Source: an uncultured Paracoccaceae bacterium (GTDB lineage: Bacteria > Pseudomonadota > Alphaproteobacteria > Rhodobacterales > Rhodobacteraceae). Taken from it: a stretch of 64,000 bases of DNA. Position numbers and translations under genes: made by a program. The stretch lies in contig CANKYO010000011.1 of the NCBI GenBank assembly GCA_947488175.1, forward strand, positions 1-64,000, read 5' to 3'. Under the pieces are notes generated by a model that saw nothing but the letters and a program-made list of their open reading frames with translations, ran no database searches and was not told the DNA's origin. Below are positions 17,559-29,195 of the stretch, one piece after another (positions within the stretch are counted from its first letter, which is position 1; each line of letters opens with the position of its first letter).

Positions 17559-18686
17559 ATGGAGGGCGTGAACATGGCGCCCAGGCGTCCCAAAGGTGCG
17601 GGCGCGTTCCCCAAAGCGGTCGAAACCCCCGCGCCAAAACCGCCTGATCCGGCGACGCTGTATGCGGCATTGGATTTGGGCACAAATAGTTGCCGTATGC
17701 TGATTGCCCAGCCCAAGGGCAGCCAGTTTCATGTGGTGGACAGCTTTTCCAAATCGGTCCAGTTGGGACAGGGTTTGGAAAGCACTGGCCGGTTATCGCG
17801 TTCGTCGATGAACCGCACTATTTCGGCCATGCGCATCTGTCGTGAAAAACTGAAGCGTTACGGTGTCGAGCGGATGCGTCTTGTCGCGACGGAGGCCTGT
17901 CGTCGCGCGTTGAACGGCGATAATTTTGTGGCTCAGGTCCGTCGCGAGACCGGGTTGAAGCTGGAAATCATCAAGCCGGAGGAGGAGGCGCGGCTTGCTG
18001 TTATCTCCTGCGCACCGCTGGTTAGCGTGAATACTGAACAGTTGCTCGTCGTGGATATCGGTGGCGGTTCGACCGAGCTTGTCTGGATTGATCTGACCAA
18101 CGTCCCCAAGCGCGAACGCCCGCGTGCGATCATGCGTCTGCATGCCGGGTTCAAATCCGATCCTGGTCCCTTTGCCGCGGCCAAGGTGGTGGACTGGATT
18201 TCTGTGCCATTGGGTGTTGCCACGTTGCGCGATCAGTTTTCGGATGTGGAAGACGATGCCGCCCGCTTTGCCCTGATGAGCTGGTTTTTCGAGGAGAACC
18301 TGGAAGAATTCTCACCGTCTGTGGCCGCGCAGGCCCGTGAGGGTTTCCAGATCATCGGGACCAGCGGGACGGTCACGACTGTCGCGGCAAGCTATCTGGG
18401 GCTCAAGCGCTATGACCGGACCAAGGTGGACGGGCTGCGTATGACGTCGGATCAGATCGATAGCGTGATCCGCGATTATCTGTCGTTGGGTCCGGCGGGC
18501 CGCCGCGCTGATCCGCGTATCGGCAAGGATCGGCAGGCGTTGATCATGTCGGGGTCTGCCATCCTGCAGGCGCTCATGCGGCTTTGGCCCACGGACCGGC
18601 TGTCGGTTGCGGATCGTGGCCTGCGTGAGGGGTTGCTTTACGCACAGATGTCGGCCGATGGGGTCTTGGAAGATACGCCGTTTTAG
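17559..18686 (+). CDS. Ppx/GppA family phosphatase
   Basis: Exopolyphosphatase/guanosine pentaphosphate phosphatase of the ASKHA fold. The phosphate-1 loop is [28 protein letters not shown] is the second nucleotide motif, and [16 protein letters not shown] follows near the C-terminus. The 375 residues cover the catalytic domains without the long HD extension of enterobacterial Ppx. It has a short proline/alanine-rich N-terminal extension. Both ATGs at 17559 and 17574 have a purine-rich site ahead; the first is used. It lies 14 bases upstream of rlmE, a common alphaproteobacterial pair. Confidence 0.88.
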   Translation: MEGVNMAPRRPKGAGAFPKAVETPAPKPPDPATLYAALDLGTNSCRMLIAQPKGSQFHVVDSFSKSVQLGQGLESTGRLSRSSMNRTISAMRICREKLKRYGVERMRLVATEACRRALNGDNFVAQVRRETGLKLEIIKPEEEARLAVISCAPLVSVNTEQLLVVDIGGGSTELVWIDLTNVPKRERPRAIMRLHAGFKSDPGPFAAAKVVDWISVPLGVATLRDQFSDVEDDAARFALMSWFFEENLEEFSPSVAAQAREGFQIIGTSGTVTTVAASYLGLKRYDRTKVDGLRMTSDQIDSVIRDYLSLGPAGRRADPRIGKDRQALIMSGSAILQALMRLWPTDRLSVADRGLREGLLYAQMSADGVLEDTPF

Positions 18687-18700
18687 GCGATAGGCACCCA

Positions 18701-19420
18701 ATGGCCAAGAAACCCACCAAAAACACCTCTGGACGCGGGCAGCGTGATCTGACCGTCAAGGTCAAGACTGCGCGCGGACGAAAGCTGAGCTCGACCAAAT
18801 GGCTCCAACGTCAGTTGAACGATCCGTATGTGAAACGGGCCAAGGCCGATGGATACCGGGGCAGGGCGGCCTACAAGATCCTCGAATTGGATGACAAGTA
18901 CCGGTTCCTCGTCCCTGGTGCCCGGATTGTCGATCTGGGTTGCGCACCGGGGGGGTGGCTGCAAGTTGCGGTCAAGCGCGCCAATACGTTGGGGGAGAAG
19001 AAGGGCAAGGCGCAGGGCTATTTGCTGGGCATCGACCTGCAAGAGGTCGAGCCGATTGCTGGCGCCGAAATTCACCAGCTTGATTTCATGGAAGATGACG
19101 CCGACCAACAGGTCAAGGATTGGCTGGGCGGGCCAGCGGATGTGGTGATGTCCGACATGGCGGCGTCCGCCTCTGGTCACAAACAGACGGACCATTTGCG
19201 GATCATCGGGCTGTGTGAGGCGGCGGCCTATTTTGCATTCGACGTGCTGAACGAAGGCGGGACATTCGTGGCGAAAGTGCTGGCAGGAGGGGCTGAGGGT
19301 GAGTTGCAAAAGCTTCTCAAGGCGCGGTTCACCAAAGTCGCCAATGTCAAACCGCCAGCATCACGGTCTGACAGCTCGGAGAAATTCGTTGTGGCGACAG
19401 GGTTTAAGGGCAACGCTTGA
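18701..19420 (+). CDS. rlmE: 23S rRNA (uridine-2552) 2'-O-methyltransferase
   Basis: RrmJ/FtsJ-type methyltransferase that modifies U2552 of 23S rRNA in the A-loop. Visible motifs are the SAM-binding [15 protein letters not shown], the DLQEV acidic loop, [14 protein letters not shown], and GGTFVAKVL, which carry the family's K-D-K-E residues. The basic N-terminal 35 residues are typical of alphaproteobacterial members. It follows ppx/gppA by 14 bases and is expected to be co-transcribed. A weak hairpin (AAGTCAG/CTGACTT, 19420-19437) overlaps the stop. Confidence 0.92.
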   Translation: MAKKPTKNTSGRGQRDLTVKVKTARGRKLSSTKWLQRQLNDPYVKRAKADGYRGRAAYKILELDDKYRFLVPGARIVDLGCAPGGWLQVAVKRANTLGEKKGKAQGYLLGIDLQEVEPIAGAEIHQLDFMEDDADQQVKDWLGGPADVVMSDMAASASGHKQTDHLRIIGLCEAAAYFAFDVLNEGGTFVAKVLAGGAEGELQKLLKARFTKVANVKPPASRSDSSEKFVVATGFKGNA

Positions 19421-19450
19421 AGTCAGAAGACTGACTTAGTCGCCCTCCGG

Positions 19451-20329
19451 TCAGTCACGCGCTGTAGGGTTTGAGGGCCAGACATCTGCCACAACACCAT
19501 AATGATCAGAGCCGATCATTGGGCGCAGCTCTGCTTTGCCGCCCAAGGCCCAGACCTGATCAAGCGGAAGCCCGACGCCCCAGAGGCGAAAGGTGGTTAG
19601 CCTCGGGGGGATGGCTTTCGTATTCGTTAAGTGGCCGATGGTCTTTGCAGCTGCGCTCCACGGTACTGTATTGAAATCACCAGCAACGATTGCATTCCCG
19701 TTCACTTCCGAAAGCACTGGCAGAGCCCTTTCAAGATGTGCCCATTGCACATCCGGCCATGGCTGTTGCAGATGCACACCGACCACCCAGAAGGCCCCGT
19801 CGTGCCTTATCACCTTCACGGCCATCAATGATCGTTCTGGCGAACATCGGGTCGCGTCATTGGAAAGTGGCCAGCGGGACAGAATAGCAATCCCGTTCCA
19901 GCCTTGCCATGGGCAGCGCGCCTGATGGGGCAGTATTGATTGCAAATCGGACATCAAGGCGACGTTGTTTTCCGAGACCTCCTGCAACACGACGATATCA
20001 GGATTGGCATTCGCGATATCGGCTGCAAGCGCGGTGATCTCAACGTTCCGGTGCCATAGGTTCTTTGTGTAAACGCGAATGTTTCCTGCCTCGCCATCCC
20101 CGGCGACGCGTGAATTGGCGACAACCAGAACCAAGGCAGCCAGCGCAAGCGCAGCCAACACATACCTGCGGTTTAACAGCACCAGCAGAAAGAGGCAAAG
20201 CAGCAAAACATAGATTGCGATCCAACGACCGATGGCCAAGGCATCAAACATGGGGTGCAGATGCCCAAGAAAGCCCATAGTAAGAAATAAGCCAGAGAGG
20301 GCAGCTATAGCCAGACAGACCGTTTTCAT
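19451..20329 (-). CDS. Endonuclease/exonuclease/phosphatase family protein with membrane anchor
   Basis: The N-terminal 75 residues form about three transmembrane helices. The rest is an EEP-fold domain with VVLQEVSE (metal-binding Glu), VVGVHLQ, VAGDFNTVPWS and a final GSDHYGVVADVW, which are the signature blocks of DNase I-like metal-dependent phosphoesterases. Such membrane-anchored EEP proteins may act on DNA, phospholipids or sugar phosphates outside the cytoplasm; the substrate is not known. It is convergent with rlmE, 30 bases apart, and appears to be a single-gene transcript. Confidence 0.85.
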   Translation of the reverse strand: MKTVCLAIAALSGLFLTMGFLGHLHPMFDALAIGRWIAIYVLLLCLFLLVLLNRRYVLAALALAALVLVVANSRVAGDGEAGNIRVYTKNLWHRNVEITALAADIANANPDIVVLQEVSENNVALMSDLQSILPHQARCPWQGWNGIAILSRWPLSNDATRCSPERSLMAVKVIRHDGAFWVVGVHLQQPWPDVQWAHLERALPVLSEVNGNAIVAGDFNTVPWSAAAKTIGHLTNTKAIPPRLTTFRLWGVGLPLDQVWALGGKAELRPMIGSDHYGVVADVWPSNPTARD

Positions 20330-20406
20330 GGGATCTTATTGCAGGCCAACAAGTTTTCCAAACGTGCAATCAGCCGATCAGATATCAAACCGCGGAGGTT
20401 CCATAA

Positions 20407-20757
20407 CTAGATCGCCGCAGTCACGATGATCTCTACATGAAAATCGGGTGTTGCGAGCTTGGCCTCACCGGTCCAGCGGGCTGGTGAGGCGCCTTCGGGC
20501 ACCCAGGCTTCCCATGCGGCGTTCATTTCTTCGAATTGGCTGGCAATGTCGGAAAGCCAGATCTGCGCTGTCAGCAGGTTGGATTTGTCTGTGCCTGCCT
20601 CGGCCAGAAGCGTATCGATCTGCCCCAGGATGTCGTTGGTCTGCTGGGTGATCGACGCACCGGGCGTGCCCACCTGACCGGCCAGATAGGCCACGCTGTT
20701 GTGGATGACCAGCTGGCTCATCCGCGGACCGACATGTTTGCGTGTGATATCCGGCAT
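20407..20757 (-). CDS. RidA/YjgF family protein
   Basis: Small enamine/imine deaminase-family protein of 116 residues. The core pattern is present: VAYLAGQVG, TQQTNDILGQIDTLLAEAG, LLTAQIWLSDI and a C-terminal HVEIIVTAA. Classical RidA keeps an Arg at the position occupied here within SPARWTGEAKLATPDFHVEI, so activity is plausible but not certain. The ATG at 20757 has GAGG six bases ahead; a longer start would run into the tRNA-Gly end. It lies directly downstream of tRNA-Gly on the same strand and may be read from the tRNA promoter. Confidence 0.85.
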   Translation of the reverse strand: MPDITRKHVGPRMSQLVIHNSVAYLAGQVGTPGASITQQTNDILGQIDTLLAEAGTDKSNLLTAQIWLSDIASQFEEMNAAWEAWVPEGASPARWTGEAKLATPDFHVEIIVTAAI

Positions 20758-20783
20758 TTTGGACCTCATCTGGTTGAAAGTCA

Positions 20784-20857
20784 TGGAGCGGGTAACGGGA
20801 ATCGAACCCGTAACTGAAGCTTGGGAAGCTTTCGTGATACCTTTTCACCATACCCGC
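20784..20857 (-). tRNA. tRNA-Gly (CCC anticodon)
   Basis: The minus strand gives acceptor stem GCGGGTA pairing with TACCCGC, discriminator T and an encoded CCA (20784-20786). The anticodon loop TTCCCAA gives CCC. The T-arm GGGTTCGATTCCC is intact. The outermost anticodon-stem pair appears to be an A-C mismatch. Confidence 0.95.
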
Positions 20858-20950
20858 AGCGGGGATCTGGATACGCCCCGGCGCGGCCATCGTCAACGTA
20901 TGTTTTGTGTCCACTGGGAGGGCAAATTCACAGGCGGGGACAACCCCACA

Positions 20951-22990
20951 TCATGATGTCCGCGCCCGCCGCCGCCGTCCTTGGCGTTCGCTGTTGCCCG
21001 CGTTGTGGTTCACGGTCGGTATGTCTACGATACTTTTCAGGATCGGGAAGGGTTCGACCGCGTTGGGGATGGCGGACGCGTTGACGAAGTGTTCCTGAAA
21101 GCGCGGTTCAATCGCGGTTTCGACCTTGTGGATCTTGTGCACCACATCTTCGATCTCGCGCCGGGCGTCGGTATTGAGCAGAGCGATGCGTGCCCCGGTG
21201 CCTGCCGCGTTGCCTGCACTGGTGACTTTGTCCAGTGGTGCGTCGGGGATCATGCCCAGGATCATCGCGTGTTTCGGGCTGATATGCGCCCCGAACGCTC
21301 CGGCGAGGACGATCCGGTCGACCTTGTCCACGCCGAACTTGTCCATCAACAGCCGCGCGCCGGAATAAAGTGCCGCCTTGGCCATCTGGATTTGCCGGAT
21401 GTCGGTGTTGGTGACGGTGATCTTTGGCCCGCCATTTTCGCTGCCGTCATAAAGCAGATAGCTGTTGGTGCGTCCGTCGGGGAAGCAATTGGGCGATCCG
21501 GTCTGTTCGGCGGTGCCGATCAGCCCCGGCCCGTCGACGATACCGGCAAGGCGCATCTCGGCGATCACTTCGATGATGCCGGACCCGCAGATGCCGGTGA
21601 CGCCGGTTTGCGCGATGGCTGTGTCGAATCCCGGTTCGTCGGACCACAATTCGCTGCCGATGACCTGGAACCGGGGCAGTTTCGTGACCGGGTCAATTTG
21701 GACGTGTTCGATGGCGCCCGGTGCCGCACGCTGTCCGCTGCTGATCTGTGCCCCTTCGAAGGCCGGGCCGGTGGGGGAGGAACAGGCAAGCACCTTGTCC
21801 TTGTTGCCAAGGATGATTTCGGCATTGGTGCCAACATCGACGACAAGCACGAGGTCTTCGGATTTGTCAGGGGCTTCGGACAGGGCGACAGCGGCGGCAT
21901 CGGCCCCCACATGCCCTGCAATGCAAGGCAAGATATAGACGCGGGCGGCAGGGTGCAGGTTGAGTTCAAGTTCGACAGCGCGGAGCGATATCGCCTCCGA
22001 CGTGGCAAGAGCGAACGGGGCCTGCCCCAGTTCATAGGCGTCGATGCCCAGAAAGAGGTGATGCATGACGGGGTTGCAGACAAAGACCGCGTCGACGATC
22101 AGGTTGCGGTCGATCCCGGCTTCGGTGGCGATTTGTACAAAAAGTGCATTCATCCCTTCGCGCACCGCGCGGGTCATTTCCTCGGCCCCGCCGGGATTCA
22201 TCATGGAATAGCTGACCCGGCTCATCAGGTCCTCGCCGAACCGGATCTGCGGGTTCATGATGCCGGATGACGCCACGACCTGACCGGAATGCAGATCACA
22301 GAGATGCGCCGCGATGGTGGTTGACCCAAGATCGACCGCCAGCCCGTAGATGGTGCCGTCGTAGAAACCGGCCCAGATTTCCATGATCCGCGGGCTGAAG
22401 ACCGCATCGCCCAGATGCACGGCGACAGTGACTTTCCATTCGCCTTTGCGCAGGGCTGGCTGCAGGGTCTTCAGCACGCCAAGATCTGCCTCAAGCTCTG
22501 GTAGGTCCCAATCGCGGCGAAGTGCGGCGACAAGCCGTTCCAGATCGCCCGACGGGTCGTGCATATCCGGTTCCCCGACCTCGACATAGTAAAGCCGTGT
22601 GGAGGGGTTCATGATGATTTCGCGCGCTTCGGCCCGTTTGCGCACGACTTGTTTGTGGACCTGGCTTTCAGCGGGCACGTCGATGATGACATCGCTTTGG
22701 ATCGTGGCCTGACAGCCAAGCCGCCGTCCTTGTTTCAGGCCGCGTTTTTCGTCGTATCGCGCCTCGACCGCGTTCCATTCCGATAGGGCGTCGTCGGCGA
22801 CGCTGACCCCGTGTTTGGGAAATTCTCCGTAGGAGGGTGTGATCTGGCATTTGGAGCAGATCCCTCGCCCGCCGCAAACCGAATCGAGATCGACCCCCAA
22901 TTGCCTTGCCGCCGTCAGAACCGGGGTGCTGACCGGGAAATGGCCCCGCTTGCCAGAGGGGGTGAAGATCACAAGAGGGTCACTGGACAT
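20951..22990 (-). CDS. ATP-dependent reductive activator of corrinoid proteins (RACo/RamA-like)
   Basis: Protein of about 679 residues that reactivates oxidised Co(II) corrinoid to Co(I). The N-terminal ferredoxin domain has Cys39, Cys45, Cys48 and Cys93 for a 2Fe-2S cluster (SVCGGRGICSKCQ, RRLGCQ). A linker domain and an ASKHA ATPase follow, with AVDLGSTTIAAHL, VVDVGTNAEI and the GICGSGIIEVIAEM motif. The tail is arginine-rich (RQGRRRRARTS), resembling that of the corrinoid methyltransferase 5 kb away. The ATG at 22990 matches the usual MSxxPLVIFTPSGKRG start; the longer 23017 start lacks a ribosome site. It should keep the corrinoid partner of the methyl-THF system active. Confidence 0.88.
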   Translation of the reverse strand: MSSDPLVIFTPSGKRGHFPVSTPVLTAARQLGVDLDSVCGGRGICSKCQITPSYGEFPKHGVSVADDALSEWNAVEARYDEKRGLKQGRRLGCQATIQSDVIIDVPAESQVHKQVVRKRAEAREIIMNPSTRLYYVEVGEPDMHDPSGDLERLVAALRRDWDLPELEADLGVLKTLQPALRKGEWKVTVAVHLGDAVFSPRIMEIWAGFYDGTIYGLAVDLGSTTIAAHLCDLHSGQVVASSGIMNPQIRFGEDLMSRVSYSMMNPGGAEEMTRAVREGMNALFVQIATEAGIDRNLIVDAVFVCNPVMHHLFLGIDAYELGQAPFALATSEAISLRAVELELNLHPAARVYILPCIAGHVGADAAAVALSEAPDKSEDLVLVVDVGTNAEIILGNKDKVLACSSPTGPAFEGAQISSGQRAAPGAIEHVQIDPVTKLPRFQVIGSELWSDEPGFDTAIAQTGVTGICGSGIIEVIAEMRLAGIVDGPGLIGTAEQTGSPNCFPDGRTNSYLLYDGSENGGPKITVTNTDIRQIQMAKAALYSGARLLMDKFGVDKVDRIVLAGAFGAHISPKHAMILGMIPDAPLDKVTSAGNAAGTGARIALLNTDARREIEDVVHKIHKVETAIEPRFQEHFVNASAIPNAVEPFPILKSIVDIPTVNHNAGNSERQGRRRRARTS

Positions 22991-23095
22991 GGATACGCCT
23001 GTTTGTTGTTGGCCCATACATATCGTGTGATGCCGGTGGGGGAAGTACCGAACCCGTCATAATAAATATGAAAACGGCCAATGAGGGTCCTGACC

Positions 23096-25351
<2,256 letters not shown>

Positions 25352-25354
25352 ACA

Positions 25355-26518
25355 ATGACCCCCGGCGCCCGCGTTGCAGCGGCGATTGAGATTCTGGATC
25401 AGGTGCGTGGCGGGATCCCTGCAGAACGTGCACTGACCGCCTGGGCACGCGGCAGTCGTTATGCCGGGTCCAAGGATCGTGCGGCTATCAGGGATCATGT
25501 CTTTGATGTTTTGCGGGCCAAGCGATCATTAGGCGATGGTGACGGTCGGGCACTGATGATTGCATTGGCATTGCGCGATGGGTGGGATGTTGATGCCCTG
25601 TTTTGCGGTCAGGGCCATGCGCCTGCGGCATTGATGGGTGCGGAACGATCCCCGGTTTCGGTCACGGACGCGGCGGCGGTATGTGACCTGCCTGATTGGC
25701 TTTGGCCGTTATGGCAAGACAGTCTGGGTGATCAGGCTGAGGCCGCTGCACATGCTCAGCAGGTGCGCGCATCGGTATTCCTGCGGGTCAATATGCGACG
25801 CGGTGATCGGGAGAGCGCCATCAGGATGCTTGCTGATGACGGGATACTGGCCGTTCCGCATGGATCGGTTCAAACCGCCTTGCGCGTCATTGAAAACCCC
25901 CGTCGCATCAAGACGTCGCGGGCGTATCTGAACGGCTATGTCGAATTGCAGGATGCGTCGTCTCAGCATGCGGTGGCACAACCGCAAGTGCCCGCAGATG
26001 CGCGGGTGCTGGATTATTGCGCTGGTGGTGGCGGCAAGGCGCTGGCCTTGGCTGACATGTATGATTGTCAGGTTGTGGCCCACGACATTGCGCCGGACCG
26101 GATGAAAGACTTGCCTGTCCGGGCAGACCGTGCAGGCGTACGGATCGAAACCCGAACGACGGCGGCGCTGGCAAGCGCGGCGCCCTTCGACGTGGTGTTT
26201 TGCGATGCGCCTTGCAGTGGCAGCGGGACCTGGCGGCGGGTGCCGGACGCAAAATGGCGACTTTCAGAGGACAATTTGGCAAAGTATCAGGACATGCAGT
26301 CCGAAGTTATCCTTTCAGCGGCAGATCTGACCGGGCCGGATGGCGTATTGGCCTATGCGACCTGTTCAGTCCTGCGGCAAGAAAACGATGTGATCATCGA
26401 CAAGTTTCTGAAAGCGCGGCCCGAATGGCGAATTTTGTACCGTGAACAACTGGTGCCCTGCGATGATTGGGACGGGTTTTTCCTGTGTTGTTTGACCCGC
26501 GACAATAGCAACCTGTGA
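25355..26518 (+). CDS. RsmB/NOP-family RNA (cytosine-C5) methyltransferase
   Basis: SAM-dependent m5C RNA methyltransferase. The SAM-binding block is VLDYCAGGGGKALALADM; DAPCSGSGTWRR and ATCSVLRQEND carry the two conserved cysteines, the second being the catalytic nucleophile. The N-terminal 130 residues form the helical NusB-like/RNA-binding region of this family. At 387 residues it is shorter than E. coli RsmB, so the exact rRNA target (16S C967 or another) is left open. It starts three bases after guaB. Confidence 0.88.
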   Translation: MTPGARVAAAIEILDQVRGGIPAERALTAWARGSRYAGSKDRAAIRDHVFDVLRAKRSLGDGDGRALMIALALRDGWDVDALFCGQGHAPAALMGAERSPVSVTDAAAVCDLPDWLWPLWQDSLGDQAEAAAHAQQVRASVFLRVNMRRGDRESAIRMLADDGILAVPHGSVQTALRVIENPRRIKTSRAYLNGYVELQDASSQHAVAQPQVPADARVLDYCAGGGGKALALADMYDCQVVAHDIAPDRMKDLPVRADRAGVRIETRTTAALASAAPFDVVFCDAPCSGSGTWRRVPDAKWRLSEDNLAKYQDMQSEVILSAADLTGPDGVLAYATCSVLRQENDVIIDKFLKARPEWRILYREQLVPCDDWDGFFLCCLTRDNSNL

Positions 26519-26544
26519 TTGCGCCATCATTTGCGCTATGCTGC

Positions 26545-26559
26545 TTAAGGATTGATTAA
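26545..26559. promoter_or_regulatory. CtrA-type box upstream of cckA
   Basis: The sequence TTAA-GGATTGA-TTAA is an exact TTAA-N7-TTAA, the consensus for full-length CtrA binding sites in Caulobacter and relatives. It lies 48 bases ahead of the cckA start codon. It also overlaps an inverted repeat AAGGATT/AATCCTT (26547-26564). Confidence 0.6.
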
Positions 26560-26606
26560 TCCTTGATGCGATAAGTCTAAAACAAATGCGTGATTGAGGT
26601 TCGTGT

Positions 26607-28937
26607 GTGCCATCTGACCAGTTGATTGAGATCCCGCCAGGTGCAAGACTGCGGCGCTTGCCGATTTCCGCAGTGTTACTGCTGTTCGCGGTGACGTGTT
26701 ATATTGCCGCCGCATTGGTGCCAGTGATCGCACTGCGATATGGCCTGCTGATTGCGGGCGGCATCTCGCTGTTGCTAGCCCTGCTGCTGGCCGCGCGATA
26801 TCTCATTTTGGGACGCTTGAATGAGGATCTGACAGCCGCTGCGACTCTGTTGATCGCAAAAGATGCTGACAGCGCCTTCGTGACCGATGCGGCATGCATT
26901 GTTCAGGGGGCGAACGGCCCGTCACAAGCCCGATTTGGCCAGACAACCGGCCAGTCAATGCGACAGGTTCTTGGCACATTGATAGCCCAGCCAGATGGCC
27001 TGATGCGGCGCGTGAAGGAACATGTTGCTGCCGGCGGCCATAGCAAAGAGGACATCGTGACCCACAGCGGTCATTTCCGGCTGAGCGTTTCGGCCATCGG
27101 CGACGGCGCCATATTGTGGCGGCTCGATGATCTGGAAGATACAAGATACGCGCCCTTGGGCACTGCAAATATCAACCTGCCACATCTGCAAATCAGCGCG
27201 ACGGGGACGGTTGCACAGATCAACGACGCCGCGCGCCGTCTTTTGGGAGGACGGCCCAAGACGCTGTCAGACGTTATCGAAGATCTGCCAGTCCGTGCAG
27301 GTCAAGTCCACAAAATCAAGACGACCGGAAACCGGACAACAGCGGTTGTGGCAGAAGTCACGGGGCGTGGCGGTGAGTGTGACATCTATCTGCTGCCCGA
27401 TACCGGAACGACGGCCCCCAGGAAGTTCAATGCTGGCTGGGACGCGATCGAGGATCTGCCAGTTCCTTTGATGAAGATTTCACCGGATGGTGAAATTCTG
27501 GCCTCAAACCGCGAGGCACGGCAATTGCTGAATCTGCAAGACACTGCGGGTAAACGTATGGCTGACGTGCTGGACGGGCTGGGGCGCCCGATCAATGATT
27601 GGCTGCGCGAAGCGGCTGAAGGGCGCGGCGGCAACGTCTCGCAGTTTTTGCGTGGGCGCTGTGAAAACCAAGATACGTTTGTGCAGGTCACGCTGAATAT
27701 TTCAGGTGAAACCACGGATACCCACCTCATTGCCGTGCTGAACGATGTGACTGAGCTCAAGACGCTCGAAGCGCAATTTGTGCAAAGCCAAAAGATGCAG
27801 GCCATCGGCCAACTCGCCGGGGGCGTGGCACATGATTTCAACAACCTGCTGACGGCAATTTCCGGGCACTGTGATTTGCTGCTTCTGCGCCATGATGAAG
27901 GCGACCAGAATTATGGCGATCTGATCCAGATCCATCAAAACGCCAATCGTGCCGCTAGTCTGGTGGGCCAGTTGCTCGCGTTTTCACGCAAGCAGAATCT
28001 GCAGCCCGAAATCATCGATTTGCGCGATACGCTGTCTGATCTGACCCATCTGTTGAACCGATTGGTGGGTGAAAAAGTGACGTTGCTGCTGAACCATGAC
28101 CCTGCACTGGCACAGATCAAGGCCGACCGCCGCCAGTTGGAGCAGGTTTTGATGAACCTCGTGGTCAATGCGCGCGATGCCATGCCCCAGGGCGGCGAAA
28201 TCAGGGTGGTGACTGAGAACCTGTCGCTGAAGACGCAGATGGTCAAGGATCGGGCCATCGTGCCGCCGGGCGAATATGTTGTGGTGAAGGTCATAGATGA
28301 AGGTCACGGGATTCCAGCCGAAAAATTGCCAAAAATCTTCGAACCTTTCTATACGACCAAGCGTGTCGGTGAGGGGACTGGCCTGGGGCTTTCGACGGCT
28401 TACGGGATCGTGAAACAGACCGGTGGTTACATTTTTGCCGAAAGCGAAGTGGACAAGGGGACGCAGTTTTCCTTGCTTTTTCCCAGCTATGATCTGCCTG
28501 TTGCAGAACCGCTTGAGGTGGCCTCATCTGCACCCCAACCGATCAACACCGAAGCCGAGGGCGTTGTCCTCTTGGTTGAAGATGAAGCGCCGGTTCGGGC
28601 CTTTGCGTCACGTGCCTTGCGTCTGCGAGGTTACACGGTGCTTGAGGCCGATTGTGCAGAGGCGGCACTGGAGATGCTCAACGACACTGAACTGGGTGTC
28701 GATATTTTTGTAACGGATGTGATCATGCCTGGCATGGACGGGCCCACCTGGGTGCGCGAAGCATTGGTTGACCGACCCGATACGAAGGTGGTGTTCGTTT
28801 CGGGCTATGCCGAGGATGCTTTTGGCGATGATCAGTCGCGGATACCGAATTCAGTCTTTTTGCCCAAGCCATTCTCGCTGAATGCGCTAACCCAGACAGT
28901 GCAGGGTCAATTGCAGGACCGCCGGATGACGGCGTAG
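26607..28937 (+). CDS. cckA: Hybrid histidine kinase CckA
   Basis: Membrane sensor kinase that feeds the ChpT-CtrA phosphorelay. Two transmembrane helices span about residues 17-65, followed by PAS-like regions to about residue 395. The HisKA box [20 protein letters not shown] has His409, and an HATPase domain has [23 protein letters not shown] and [17 protein letters not shown]-terminal receiver domain has Asp704 in [12 protein letters not shown] and a FLPKPFS lysine. The order and the AHDFNNLL motif match CckA. The GTG start has GAGG seven bases ahead. In Rhodobacteraceae this relay controls motility and gene transfer agents rather than essential cell-cycle steps. The upstream TTAA-N7-TTAA suggests CtrA feedback. 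Confidence 0.92.
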   Translation: MPSDQLIEIPPGARLRRLPISAVLLLFAVTCYIAAALVPVIALRYGLLIAGGISLLLALLLAARYLILGRLNEDLTAAATLLIAKDADSAFVTDAACIVQGANGPSQARFGQTTGQSMRQVLGTLIAQPDGLMRRVKEHVAAGGHSKEDIVTHSGHFRLSVSAIGDGAILWRLDDLEDTRYAPLGTANINLPHLQISATGTVAQINDAARRLLGGRPKTLSDVIEDLPVRAGQVHKIKTTGNRTTAVVAEVTGRGGECDIYLLPDTGTTAPRKFNAGWDAIEDLPVPLMKISPDGEILASNREARQLLNLQDTAGKRMADVLDGLGRPINDWLREAAEGRGGNVSQFLRGRCENQDTFVQVTLNISGETTDTHLIAVLNDVTELKTLEAQFVQSQKMQAIGQLAGGVAHDFNNLLTAISGHCDLLLLRHDEGDQNYGDLIQIHQNANRAASLVGQLLAFSRKQNLQPEIIDLRDTLSDLTHLLNRLVGEKVTLLLNHDPALAQIKADRRQLEQVLMNLVVNARDAMPQGGEIRVVTENLSLKTQMVKDRAIVPPGEYVVVKVIDEGHGIPAEKLPKIFEPFYTTKRVGEGTGLGLSTAYGIVKQTGGYIFAESEVDKGTQFSLLFPSYDLPVAEPLEVASSAPQPINTEAEGVVLLVEDEAPVRAFASRALRLRGYTVLEADCAEAALEMLNDTELGVDIFVTDVIMPGMDGPTWVREALVDRPDTKVVFVSGYAEDAFGDDQSRIPNSVFLPKPFSLNALTQTVQGQLQDRRMTA

Positions 28938-29195
28938 CGGCTTTGTCGTCTAGTTTGCGGGTGAACGGAAAGTAGAGTGATGCGGCACTGTTGGAGCGGC
29001 CAGCGGCTATGAAGCGGTAAGATGGACAATCGCGTTCGTATGCTGAACCCGTCTGCACCTCCGGTAAGACAATCGAGATAGTGGGCGCAGATTTGCCCTG
29101 CGATTGATGAATGATGACGCGTCGTTTCTGGCGTGGCAATGTTGATTCGCGCTGCTGAGACAGGTTGACGCCGAGCGGCCAGATTGGTTTCAGCT

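Noticed and set aside
20981-22270. Plus-strand ORF of 429 codons
   Set aside because: It lies entirely opposite the corrinoid activator gene, has no recognisable domain and shows the codon pattern of a GC-rich shadow frame.
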